64,000 nucleotides of DNA from Macrobrachium rosenbergii. Its lineage: Eukaryota; Arthropoda; Malacostraca; Decapoda; Palaemonidae. Positions 33,284-44,000 of this stretch are shown in pieces. A model generated the notes under the pieces. It made no database searches and was not told the DNA's origin. It was given only the letters and a program-made list of their open reading frames with translations. The stretch lies in NCBI RefSeq assembly GCF_040412425.1, contig NC_089743.1, forward strand, positions 87,791,971 through 87,855,970, written 5' to 3'. How positions within the stretch are numbered: position 1 is the first letter of the stretch; each line of letters opens with the position of its first letter. The translations under genes and the position numbers were made by a program.

Positions 33284-33417
33284 AGCTCAGCGGAGACTTA
33301 ATTAATGGCGCCGCCGAAACACTATCCTGGCGCCGATGTGGTGACTTTACAGCTCAGCGGAGACTTAATTAATGGCGCCGCCGAAACACTATCCTGGCGC
33401 CGATGTGGTGACTTTAC
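33284..33417. repeat. 67-bp perfect tandem duplication
   Basis: Two identical 67-bp units (33,284-33,350 and 33,351-33,417), each with AATTAATGGCGCCGCCGAAA and a second GGCGCC further on. Confidence 0.97.
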
Positions 33418-33689
33418 AATAGTAGCTGGGTGAAACCATACATCGATAACCATCCTGAACATGCATGAACGTAGATCTTTTTATGTTCCTACGTACACAG
33501 ACAAAAAATCTCGAAATACTGAGGGTCAGAAAGGTGTGAGTACCAATGAACCCAAAAAATATTTGTTTTCAATACAATATAGGCTTGACCTAAAGTAGTT
33601 CATGGCGGGACAACCCTCAGCGTGAAAGATGAGAAATTATTTGTTACGAAATACAGATGAAATACAGAAGTCCATGAAGTCTAACCCCC

Positions 33690-33995
33690 GTAGAGAGGTA
33701 GCGCCATCAGTGCACCTCATGCGGTGCCCTGTAGCATTACTTAAGGTTCTTTGCAGCATGCCTTTGGCCTCCAGATGCAACTACTTTCATTCCTTTTACT
33801 CTACCTCCTTTCATATTCTCTTTCTTCTATATTACTTTCCACCCTGTCCTAACAATTGATTCGTAGGGCAACTGCAAGGTTTTCCTCCTGTTACACCTTT
33901 CATTCCTTCTTACTGTTAATTTCCGTTTCAGCGCTGAATGACCTCATAGGTCCCGGTGCTTGGCCTTTGGCCTAAATTCTGTATTCAGGTCAATT
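33690..33995 (+). mobile_element. interspersed SINE-like repeat
   Basis: The body shares an ordered set of blocks with 58,310-58,465: TTCATATTCTCTTTCTTC, CAGCxCTGxATxACCTC, then CTTGGCCTTTGGCCTAAATT. A diverged second copy in the same window shows that it is dispersed. Exact ends are not defined. Confidence 0.6.
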
Positions 33996-33999
33996 CATG

Positions 34000-34526
34000 A
34001 AGTCTAACAAAAGTTCATGAAGTCCAACAGAACTTGATTATGGTCATGCATTCCTAAGAATGAAGGGCAAAAGCAGGGAGAACACAGCATGCAAAGGGCC
34101 CTCAAGGAATGTAAACAAGCCATTTTTCACCTGACAGAGCCAACGAACAGAAACAAATCCAGCCAGGGCGCTACACTACTGATGGATGAGTAAGCGCCGG
34201 ACAAAGCTAATTAGAAAATCCACCTAGAAAAACAAAAAAATCAGTTGAGCCTCGCTGCTAATGAGGAGGAGGTTCGCAATTATAACTTGTTTCGTTTTGG
34301 GTCGCGCTTAATTGCGAAAAAACTCCGTGTCAGTCGCTTGCAAGGGCATCGTCGCCCTTGGCCAAATATAGAATTTTCCTCGCGTCATTAACAATGGTAA
34401 AGGGCGTTGGAAGAGTCTAAGATTGAGGAATAGAAGAAATAGCTTTTTGTTGGGGGGAGGGGGAGGTCAGACAGTTGGAGTAATATTTAATATCTGAATT
34501 TACTGTATGAAAGTATAAATCAATTG
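34000..34526. other. unassigned non-coding DNA
   Basis: No exon is recognised. 34,300-34,400 is less AT-rich than its surroundings, with a GGGCATCGTCGCCC hairpin near 34,346. Confidence 0.35.
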
Positions 34527-34691
<165 letters not shown>

Positions 34692-34910
34692 CCTTACATA
34701 CAGTACATCATAATGACATCATTACTTTTTCAAAGACGCTGAATAAAAATGCACAAAGATTTAAAATGACTGTATTGAAAATAAATGCATAAGAACCTGC
34801 ATTTAGTAATTAAGAGCGCCTATATTAATTCTCCGTCTACACAAGTGCTTCGCCAAGCACGCTAAAATTTAACTTAATCAAAGCTCACAATAAATAGTGT
34901 AACTCAAGCC

Positions 34911-34913
<3 letters not shown>

Positions 34914-34948
<35 letters not shown>
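34914..34948. repeat. (GA)n microsatellite
   Basis: About 17 perfect AG/GA dinucleotides. Confidence 0.97.
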
Positions 34949-34949
<1 letters not shown>

Positions 34950-35585
34950 TGTATCTTAGTGGAACGCATCATCAACAGATAACCAAAATACAAGACAAAT
35001 GATTTGCATACAACTGTACTTGACTTCAAATGCTTCGTCAATGAACATCCAAGTGTTGGGAAGGGATTTATTTTATGTAAAGATATGTAATGATTAATTA
35101 TATAAATAAACAAATAATAATATTGAAGGCTTTAAGTCAAGGAGACAACAAAATTATTGTGTTTCGAGAATCAAGTCAAGTCTCCATTATAGACAAAATA
35201 TAAAGAGAATTTTATGGTCTGAAAATGCATATAACATAATTTTTTACATCTCAGAGCTTTACTATAATGAAGAAGTAATTTTGATTAAATTTACTTCTTG
35301 ATTATTTCGGAATGTCCAGGGTAAGAAACGTCTCAAAAGTTGATCAATCTTTTTATTGGAAATAATTTGTGATTGACATCTTCAGCACAAGAGATAAAGA
35401 AAATTTCTCTCCTACGCAAGAAGATGGTAATGAATCAATCAGCATCAATCATTTCCTGATAATGACGTTTTTCATTAACAAAAACGCGACTTGAAAAGTA
35501 CAGCAAGAGAGAATTTTTTTTTTTACGGCGAGCACCCTTATAGAAATTAGTTTCGGAAATTTTTATACCGTTCGATCTTCAAAAA

Positions 35586-35587
<2 letters not shown>
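34949..35587. other. unassigned non-coding DNA
   Basis: AT-rich; no feature recognised. Confidence 0.4.

Positions 35588-35632
<45 letters not shown>
35588..35632. repeat. (CT)n microsatellite
   Basis: About 22 perfect TC dinucleotides. A short (CA)n run follows at 35,808-35,821. Confidence 0.97.
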
Positions 35633-35634
<2 letters not shown>

Positions 35635-35981
35635 CTTTCGATAATGGGAGATAGAGAGCGGGTGTAATAAAACTGCACTCGTCTTTTGTCGACGACAGTA
35701 ATGATAATGTTATCCCTTCCAAGCGCAATCCTGCGCAGTCCATTACGTGATGAACTTGGATATGTATAGGTAAATGCAAGCGAGGACATGCGCGTGCGCA
35801 CGCAAAGACACACACACACATATATGTATACTGTGTGTATATATATTCAAATATGAAACGAGGAAACCCAGAACAGAGACTGCAGACAATGTGAGAATGA
35901 TGGTTGATCTCTCACGGAAAATAAGAGATGTAGATGAGTTTCCCGGAAAGAAAATTCTTGCGAGTGAAATTGACACCCGCG

Positions 35982-36433
35982 AACCTGCATAGACAGCCTA
36001 ACCTGAATACACAGCTTAACCTGGATAGACATCCTAACCTGAATGGACATCCTAACCTGAATAGACAGCTTAGCCTGGATAGACACCCTAAATTGAATAG
36101 ATATCCTAACCTGAACAGATATCCTAATCTGAATGGACAGCCTAACCTGAATAGACTGCTTAACCTGAATCGACATCCTAACCTGAATAGACACCCTAAC
36201 CTGAATGGACACCCTAACCTGAATAGACATCCTAATCTGAAGACATCCTAACCTGAACAGACATCCTAATCTGAATAGACATCCTAACCTCAATAGACAT
36301 AATCTGAAGACATCTTAACTTGAACAGACATCCTAATCTGAATAGACATCCTAACCTGAATAGACAGCCTAGCCTGAACAGACAGCTTAGACTGGATTGA
36401 CAGCACAACCTGAATAGACATTATAACTTGGAT
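35982..36433. repeat. 18-bp minisatellite
   Basis: About 25 copies of an 18-bp unit reading CCTAACCTGAATAGACAT, with variants (GATGGACA, GATCGACA, CAGCTTAGCC). Because 18 is divisible by 3 it leaves open frames on both strands (repeating LNRHPN in one), which should not be taken as genes. Confidence 0.97.
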
Positions 36434-36435
36434 AG

Positions 36436-36560
36436 ATTCAGTGGCGTAGCCAGGAATTTAGTAAGGGGGCGGGTGGGGGTTTACTCTCGTGGAAGATGAT
36501 CCAGGCGAAGCAGAGAGCCCCTACAGCTGGGGGACTTGTTTTTCACCAATTTTAGAGGCA
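36436..36560 (+). mobile_element. fragment of a 'GTGGCGTAGCCAGG' DNA transposon end
   Basis: CAGTGGCGTAGCCAGGAATT followed by a G-run is a terminus shared by widespread non-autonomous transposons (hAT-like in other animals; assignment inferred). No partner end is seen nearby. Confidence 0.4.
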
Positions 36561-36840
36561 TTTTGATGCACATGAAATGTATATTTTTAACATATCCAAG
36601 AACCAGTATTAAGTGGTTCATCTGGTGGAATAATAATAATAATAGTAATAATAATAATAATAGTTTTGGCTATGTTCCCTTAGATCAAAGATTTAACGAA
36701 TGACAAAACCATTCATCGAATACTTATGCCATTTGCCTGCAACCATTCATGCGTCGAAACGAAATCTCTGTAACGTCTCAATTCTCTCTCTCTCTCTCCA
36801 CTTTCAAGACTAGATCACATCCAGTCATTATCTGTTATGA

Positions 36841-36841
<1 letters not shown>

Positions 36842-36892
<51 letters not shown>
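36842..36892. repeat. (CT)n microsatellite
   Basis: About 25 perfect CT units. A shorter run lies at 36,783-36,799 and an AAT-rich triplet run at 36,631-36,662. Confidence 0.95.
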
Positions 36893-36894
<2 letters not shown>

Positions 36895-36914
36895 CCAGAA
36901 TCCTTGACGTCTTC

Positions 36915-37055
36915 AATTTATTACTGTACTAATGCGAGGTCTTGTTAAACCCCACGAAGCTGGATTCGCAGCCAGGATCCTTCACATATATTATAACACT
37001 AACGAGAGGTCCTGTGAAGTTCCCCGAAGCTTGACTCGAACCCCGAATCCTTCTC
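36915..37055. repeat. about 67-bp tandem duplication, diverged
   Basis: Two adjacent units share the order ACTAAxGxGAGGTC, CCxCGAAGC, then ATCCTTC. Divergence is high. Confidence 0.6.
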
Positions 37056-37074
37056 CTCCTACCCGTCTTCAAAG

Positions 37075-37420
37075 AGTCCCAGAGGACATATTCGAAAACT
37101 AAGTATCATCAATCAACACTTGTTTAGCAGGAGGTTGCCTCACTGCTGCTAAACGACGCGTCCCCAGAAACAGGAAGGGAATCGGGAGGAAAAAGTCCCA
37201 GGAGAGATAATCGACAGCTGAAGTATCATCAAACAGAAAGAGATGTACAGCAGGAGCGCGACATCCAGAAACAAGAAAGGGATCGAGAGAAAGCGAGCTT
37301 GCTGGCACCGAAGGTATAGAGGTTCGCAGAAGAGAAGCAGAAATAGGGAAAAAGATCCCGTGGAAATAAATGATAACGCCGAAGATGAACGACATGGAGG
37401 AAGGTTTTCCGAAGAGAATG
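37075..37420. repeat. about 120-130-bp repeat, three diverged units
   Basis: AGTCCCAGAGGACATATTCG (37,075), AGTCCCAGGAGAGATAATCG (37,195) and a third AGATCCCGTGGAAATAAATG (37,352) begin comparable units, each followed by GAAGTATCATC- or GAAGATGAACG-like text. The open frames over it on both strands are a by-product. Confidence 0.6.
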
Positions 37421-38033
37421 TCCCAGTCTTAGGAGAGGATACCATGAATGAAATAGAGAGGAAGAGAAGGAGTTCTTCTCACCAACAATGGAATGACGAG
37501 GACTGAACCTGAAGTTTTCTGTGTATGTGTATATGTGTATGTGACTGTGTGATATGTGAGCGCGCTCAGTTGTTTGTGTGTATGTAAGGGGGTGTATATG
37601 AAGGGGTAGGTAGGTAGGAAGGTGGGAGAGGGTAGGTATAGGTAGGTAGGAGGGAGGGAGGGTGAGTGTAAGAGTATGCATGATTTTGAGTGTGCTTGAA
37701 GTCTTCCTCTTCATTTCTGAATAACCTCTCAATCTGTCTTTCTCTCTAAATCATCTATTTCTCTTTCTCTATTTCTTTCTCTCTGAATAATCTCTCTATC
37801 TCTTTTTCGCTCTCTCTTTCTCTCTAAATAATCTCTTTCTCTATCCCTTTCTTTCTTACAGTCTTTTCCTTTTCCTCACCTTTGTTTCTAACACGTATTC
37901 TATTTCTCTTTTTGCAGATGTTATGTCAAAGATTGCCTGAGAAGATGGTCTCGAGAAGAAAATGAAGAAAGCAAAAGGAATGGAACGAATGTTCAATAGG
38001 ACTAGGTGAACTCCGCCACCAACCTGGAAAGGA
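37421..38033. other. pyrimidine/purine-biased DNA left of the array
   Basis: 37,590-37,670 is rich in GGTAGGTAGG and GGGAGGGAGG, and 37,735-37,916 in CTCTTTCTCT with a CTTTTTGCAG end that mimics a splice acceptor. No coding continuation longer than a few dozen codons follows in any frame. Confidence 0.5.
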
Positions 38034-41000
38034 TGCAATGGCCAGGGCTGGCGAGCGACCAGCGGTTGGGGGACCGCCTGGAAGCTGGCCGCCGCTCTGG
38101 CCCACGAGCCCGCTTAGACCGAGGACATCCAGGAGACGACGCAGCGGCCAGTGCAACCGAGGATGTCCAGGAGATGATGCATTGGCCGGTGCAGGTGAGC
38201 GACCGGGCAGTTGGGGACCCGCCCGGAAGCTCACCGCCGCCCTGGCCCGAGAGACCGAGGAGACAGCCAGGACAGGACGCATCGGCCGGGGCAGGCGAGC
38301 GACCGGGCGGTTGGGGGGCCGCCCAGAAGCTCGCCGCCGCCCTGGCCCGAGAGACGGAGGAGACAGCCAGGAGAGGACGCATCAGCCGGGGCAGGCGAGT
38401 GACCGGGCGGTTGGGGGGCCGCCCGGAAGCTCGCCGCCGCCCTGGCCCGAGAGACCGAGGAGACAGCCAGGACAGGACGCATCGGCCGGGGCAGGCGAGC
38501 GACCGGGCGGTTGGGGCCGCCCGAAGCTTCGCCGCCGCCCTGGCCCGAGACCGAGGAGACAGCCAGGAGAGGGACGATCGGCGGGGCAGGCGAGCGACCG
38601 GGCGGTTGGGGGCCGCCAGAAGCTCGCCGCCGCCCTGGCCCGAGACGGAGAGACAGCCAGAGAGGACGCATCAGCGGGGCAGGCGAGTGACCGGGCGGTT
38701 GGGGGCCGCCGAAGCTCGCCGCCCTGGCCCGAGACCGAGGAGACAGCCAGGACAGGACGCATCGGCCGGGGCAGGCGAGCGACCGGGCGGTTGGGGGGCC
38801 GCCCGGAAGCTCGCCGCCGCCCTGGCCCGAGAGACCGAGGAGACAGCCAGGAGAGGACGCATCGGCGGGCAGGCGGCATCGGGCGGTTGGGGGCGCCGAA
38901 GCTCACCGCCACCCTGGCCCGAGACGGAGGAGACAGCCAGGAGAGTACGCATCAGCCGGGCAGGCGAGCGACCGGGCGGTTGGGGGCCGCCCAGAAGCTT
39001 CGCCGCCGCCCTGGCCCGAGACCGAGGAGACAGCCAGGACAGGATGCATCGGCGGGGGGCAGGCGGCGACCGGGCGGTTGGGGGCCGCCGAAGCTCGCCG
39101 CCGCCCCTGGCCCGAGAGACCAAGGAGACAGCCAGGAGAGGACGATCGGCGAGGCAGGCGAGCTACGGGCGGTTGGGGCCGCCGGAAGCTCGCCGCCGCC
39201 TGGCCCGAGACCAAGGAGACAGCCAGGAGAGGACGATCGGCCGGGCAGGCGAGCGACCGGGCGGTTGGGGGCCGCCGGAAGCTCGCCGCCGCCCTGGCCC
39301 GAGAGACCGAGGAGACAGCCAGGAGAGGACGCATCAGCCAGGGCAGGCGAGTGACCGGGCGGTTGGGGGGCCGCCCGGAAGCTCGCCGCCGCCCTGGCCC
39401 GAGACCGAGGAGACAGCCAGGACAGGATGCATCGGCGGGGCAGGCGGCGACCGGGCGGTTGGGGGCCGCCGAAGCTTCGCCGCCGCCCTGGCCCGAGAGA
39501 CCAAGGAGACAGCCAGGAGAGGACGCATCGGCGGGGCAGGCGAGCGCGACCGGGCGGTTGGGGGCCGCCGAAGCTCGCCGCCGCCCTGGCCCGAGAGACC
39601 AAGGAGACAGCCAGGAGAGGACGCATCGGCCGGGGCAGGCGAGCGACCGGGCGGTTGGGGGGCCGCCCAGAAGCTCGCCGCCGCCCTGGCCCGAGAGACC
39701 GAGGAGACAGCCAGGACAGGATGCATCGGCCGGGGCAGGCGAGCGACCGGGCGGTTGGGGCCGCCGAGGCTTCGCCGCCGCCCTGGCCCGAGGCAGAGAG
39801 GAGACAGCCAGGAGAGGACGATCGGCCGGGCAGGCGAGTGACCGGGCGGTTGGGGCCGCCAGAAGCTCGCCGCCGCCCTGGCCCGAGACCGAGAGACAGC
39901 CAGGACAGGACGATCGGTCGGGCAGGCGAAGCGACCGGGCGGTTGGGGCCGCCCGAAGCTTCGCCGCCGCCCTGGCCCGAGAGACCGAGGAGACAGCCAG
40001 GAGAGGACGCATCGGCCGGGGCAGGCGAGCGACCGGGCGGTTGGGGGGCCGCCCGGAAGCTCGCCGCCGCCCTGGCCCGAGAGACGGAGGAGACAGCCAG
40101 GAGAGGACGCATCAGCCGGGGCAGGCGAGCGACCGGGCGGTTGGGGGGCCGCCCAGAAGCTCGCCGCCGCCCTGGCCCGAGAGACCGAGGAGACAGCCAG
40201 GAGAGGACGATCGGCGGGGCAGGCGAAGTGACCGGGCGGTTGGGGGCCGCCGAAGCTCGCCGCCGCCCTGGCCCGAGAGACGGAGGAGACAGCCAGGACA
40301 GGACGCATCGGCCGGGCAGGCGAGCGACCGGGCGGTTGGGGGCCGCCGAAGCTTCGCGCCGCCCCTGGCCCGAGAGACGGAGGAGACAGCCAGGAGAGGA
40401 CGATCGGCGGGGCAGGCGAGCTACCGGGCGGTTGGGGGGCCGCCCGGAAGCTCGCCGCCGCCCTGGCCCAAGAGACGGAGGAGACAGCCAGGAGAGGACG
40501 CATCGGCCAGGGCAGGAGAGCGACCGGGTGGTTGGGGGGCCGCCCGGAAGCTCGCCGCCACCCTGGCCCGAGAGACCAAGGAGACAGCCAGGAGAGGACG
40601 CATCGGCCGGGGCAATGGCCAGGGCTGGCGAGCGACCAGCGGTTGGGGGACCGCCTGGAAGCTGGCCGCCGCTCTGGCCCACGAGCCCGCTTAGACCGAA
40701 GACATCCAGGAGACGACGCAGCGGCCAGTGCAACCGAGGATGTCCAGGAGATGATGCATTGGCCGGGGCAGGTGAGCGACCGGGCAGTTGGGGACCCGCC
40801 CGGAAGCTCGCCGCCGCCCTGGCCCGAGAGACCGAGGAGACAGCCAGGACAGGAAGCATCGGCCGGGCAGGTGAGCGACCGGGCAGTTGGGGACCCGCCG
40901 AAGCTCACCGCCGCCCTGGCCCGAGACGGAGGAGACAGCCAGGAGAGGACGCGATCGGCGGGGCAGGCGGGCGACCGGGCGGTTGGGGGGCCGCCCGGAA

Positions 41001-44000
41001 GCTCGCCGCCGCCCTGGCCCGAGAGACCGAGGAGACAGCCAGGACAGGATGCATCGGCCGGGGCAGGCGGCGACCGGGCGGTTGGGGCCGCCGAAGCTTC
41101 GCCGCCACCCTGGCCCGAGACCAAGGAGACAGCCAGGAGAGGACGCATCGGCGGGGCAGGCGGCGGCCGGGCGGTTGGGGGCCGCCGAAGCTCGCCGCCG
41201 CCTGGCCCGAGACCAAGGAGACAGCCAGGAGAGGACGCGATCGGCGGGGCAGGCGAGCGACCGGGCGGTTGGGGGCCGCCCGAAGCTTCGCCGCCGCTCT
41301 GGCCCGAGACCGAGGAGACAGCCAGGACAGGATGCATCGGCCGGGGCAGGCGAGCGACCGGGCGGTTGGGGGGCCGCCCGGAAGCTCGCCGCCGCCCTGG
41401 CCCGAGAGACCGAGAGACAGCCAGGAGAGGAGCGACGATCGGCCGGGCAGGCGGCGACCGGGCGGTTGGGGCCGCCGAAGCTCGCCGCCGCCCTGCCCGA
41501 GAGACCGAGGAGACAGCCAGGAGAGGACGCATCAGCCGGGGCAGGCGGCGGCGACCGGGCGGTTGGGGGGCCGCCCAGAAGCTCGCCGCCGCCCTGGCCC
41601 GAGAGACCGAGGAGACAGCCAGGACAGGATGCATCGGCCGGGGCAGGCGAGCGACCGGGCGGTTGGGGGGCCGCCCGGAAGCTCGCCGCCGCCCTGGCCC
41701 GAGAGACCGAGGAGACAGCCAGGAGAGGACGCATCGGCCGGGGCAGGCGAGCTACCGGGCGGTTGGGGGCCGCCTGAAGCTTCGCCGCGCCCTGGCCCGA
41801 GACCGAGGAGACAGCCAGGAGAGGACGCATCGGCGGGCAGGCGAGCGGCCGGGCGGTTGGGGGCCGCCGGAAGCTCGCCGCCGCCCTGGCCCGAAGACGG
41901 AGAGACAGCCAGGAGAGGACGCATCAGCCGGGGCAGGCGGCGACCGAGGCGGTTGGGGCCGCCCAGAAGCTCGCCGCCGCCCTGGCCCGAGAGACCGAGG
42001 AGACAGCCAGGACAGGATGCATCGGGCCGGGCAGGCGAGCGACCGGGCGGTTGGGGCCGCCGAAGCTCGCCGCCGCCCCTGGCCCGAGAGACGGAGGAGA
42101 CAGCCAGGAGAGGACGCATCGGCGGGGCAGGCGGCGACCGGGCGGTTGGGGGCCGCCGAAGCTCGCCGCCGCCTGGCCCAAGAGACGGAGGAGACAGCCA
42201 GGAGAGGACGCATCGGCCGGGCAGGCGAGCGACCGAGCGGCGGTTGGGGCCGCCCAGAAGCTCGCCGCCGCCCTGGCCCGAGACGGAGGAGACAGCCAGG
42301 AGAGGACGCGTGGCGGGGCAGGCGAGCGACCGGGCGGTTGGGGGGCCGCCCAGAAGCTCGCCGCCGCCCTGGCCCGAGAGACCGAGGAGACAGCCAGGAG
42401 AGGACGATCGGCGGGGCAGGCGAGCGACGGGCGGTTGGGGCCGCCGAAGCTCGCCCGCCGCCTGGCCCAAGAGACGGAGGAGACAGCCAGGACAGGACGC
42501 ATCGGCCGGGCAGGTAAGCGACCGGGCAGTTGGGGACCCGCCCGGAAGCTCACCGCCGCCCTGGCCCGAGAGACCGAGGAGACAGCCAGGAGAGGACGCA
42601 TCGGCCGGGGCAGGCGAGTGACCGGGCGGTTGGGGGGCCGCCCGGAAGCTCGCCACCACCCTGGCCCGAGACCGAGAGACAGCCAGGACAGGATGCATCG
42701 GGCGGGGCAGGCGAGCGACCGGGCGGTTGGGGGCCGCCGAAGCTCGCCGCCGCCCTGGCCCGAGACCAAGGAGACAGCCAGGAGAGGACGCGATCGGCGG
42801 GGCAGGCGGCGACCGGGCGGTTGGGGGCCGCCCGAAGCTCGCCGCGCCTGGCCCGAGACCAAGGAGACAGCCAGGGAGGACGATCGGCGGGGCAGGCGGC
42901 GGCGGGCGGTTGGGGGCCGCCCAGAAGCTCGCCGCCGCCCTGGCCCGAGAGACCGAGGAGACAGCCAGGACAGGAGGCATCGGCCGGGCACTCGGCGACC
43001 GGGCGGTTGGGGGCCGCCGAAGCTTCGCCGCCGCCCTGGCCCGAGAGACCGAGGAGACAGCCAGGAGGACGATCGGCCGGGCAGGCGAGCGACCGGGCGG
43101 TTGGGGCCGCCGGAAGCTCGCCGCCGCCCTGGCCCGAGAGACCGAGGAGACAGCCAGGAGGACGCGCATCGGCGGGGCAGGCGAGCGACCGGGCGGTTGG
43201 GGCCGCCCAGAAGCTTCGCCGCCGCCCTGGCCCGGAGACCGAGGAGACAGCCAGGACAGGACGCATCGGCCGGGCAGGCGAGCGACCGGGCGGTTGGGGC
43301 CGCCAGAAGCTTCGCCGCCCGCCTGGCCCGGAGACGGAGGAGACAGCCAGGAGAGGACGCATCGGCCGGGGGCAGGCGAGCTACCGGGCGGTTGGGGGGC
43401 CGCCCGGAAGCTCGCCGCCGCCCTGGCCCAAGAGACGGAGGAGACAGCCAGGAGAGGACGCATCGGCCGGGGCAGGAGAGCGACCGGGTGGTTGGGGGGC
43501 CGCCCGGAAGCTCGCCGCCACCCTGGCCCGGGAGACCAAGGAGACAGCCAGTAGAGGACGATCGGCCGGGCAGGAGGCGAGCGACGGGCGGTTGGGGGCC
43601 GCCCGAGGCTTCGCCGGCGCCCTGGCCCGAGACCGAGGAGACAGCCAGGAGAGGACGCACGGCCAGGGCAGGCGGCGACCGGGCGGTTGGGGGCGCCCGA
43701 AGCTTCGCCGCCGCCCTGGCCCGAGAGACCGAGGAGACAGCCAGGAGAGGACGATCGGCCGGGCAGGCGAGCGACCGGCGGTTGGGGGCCGCCGAAGCTT
43801 CGCCGCCGCCCTGGCCCGAGAGACCGAGAATACAGCCAGGACAGGACGCATCCGGGCGGGGCAGGCGAGCGACGGCGGGCGGTTGGGGGCCGCCCGGGCT
43901 TCGCGCCGCCCTGGCCCAAGAGACGGAGGAGACAGCCAGGAGAGGACGCATCGGCCAGGGAAGGTGAGCGACCGGGTGGTTGGGGGGCCGCCCGGAAGCT

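Noticed and set aside
35847..36293. Open frames with repeating LNRHPN or IQVRMS
   Set aside because: Product of the 18-bp minisatellite, whose length is a multiple of three.
37243..37506. Arg/Lys/Glu-rich 87-codon open frame
   Set aside because: It coincides with diverged tandem units of about 120 bp, and the reverse strand is open as well. No family resemblance.
37862..37990. Splice-acceptor-like CTTTTTGCAG leading into the array
   Set aside because: All three frames after it reach a stop before or shortly after the array border, except by chance joining to the repeat frames; the pyrimidine tract is part of low-complexity DNA.
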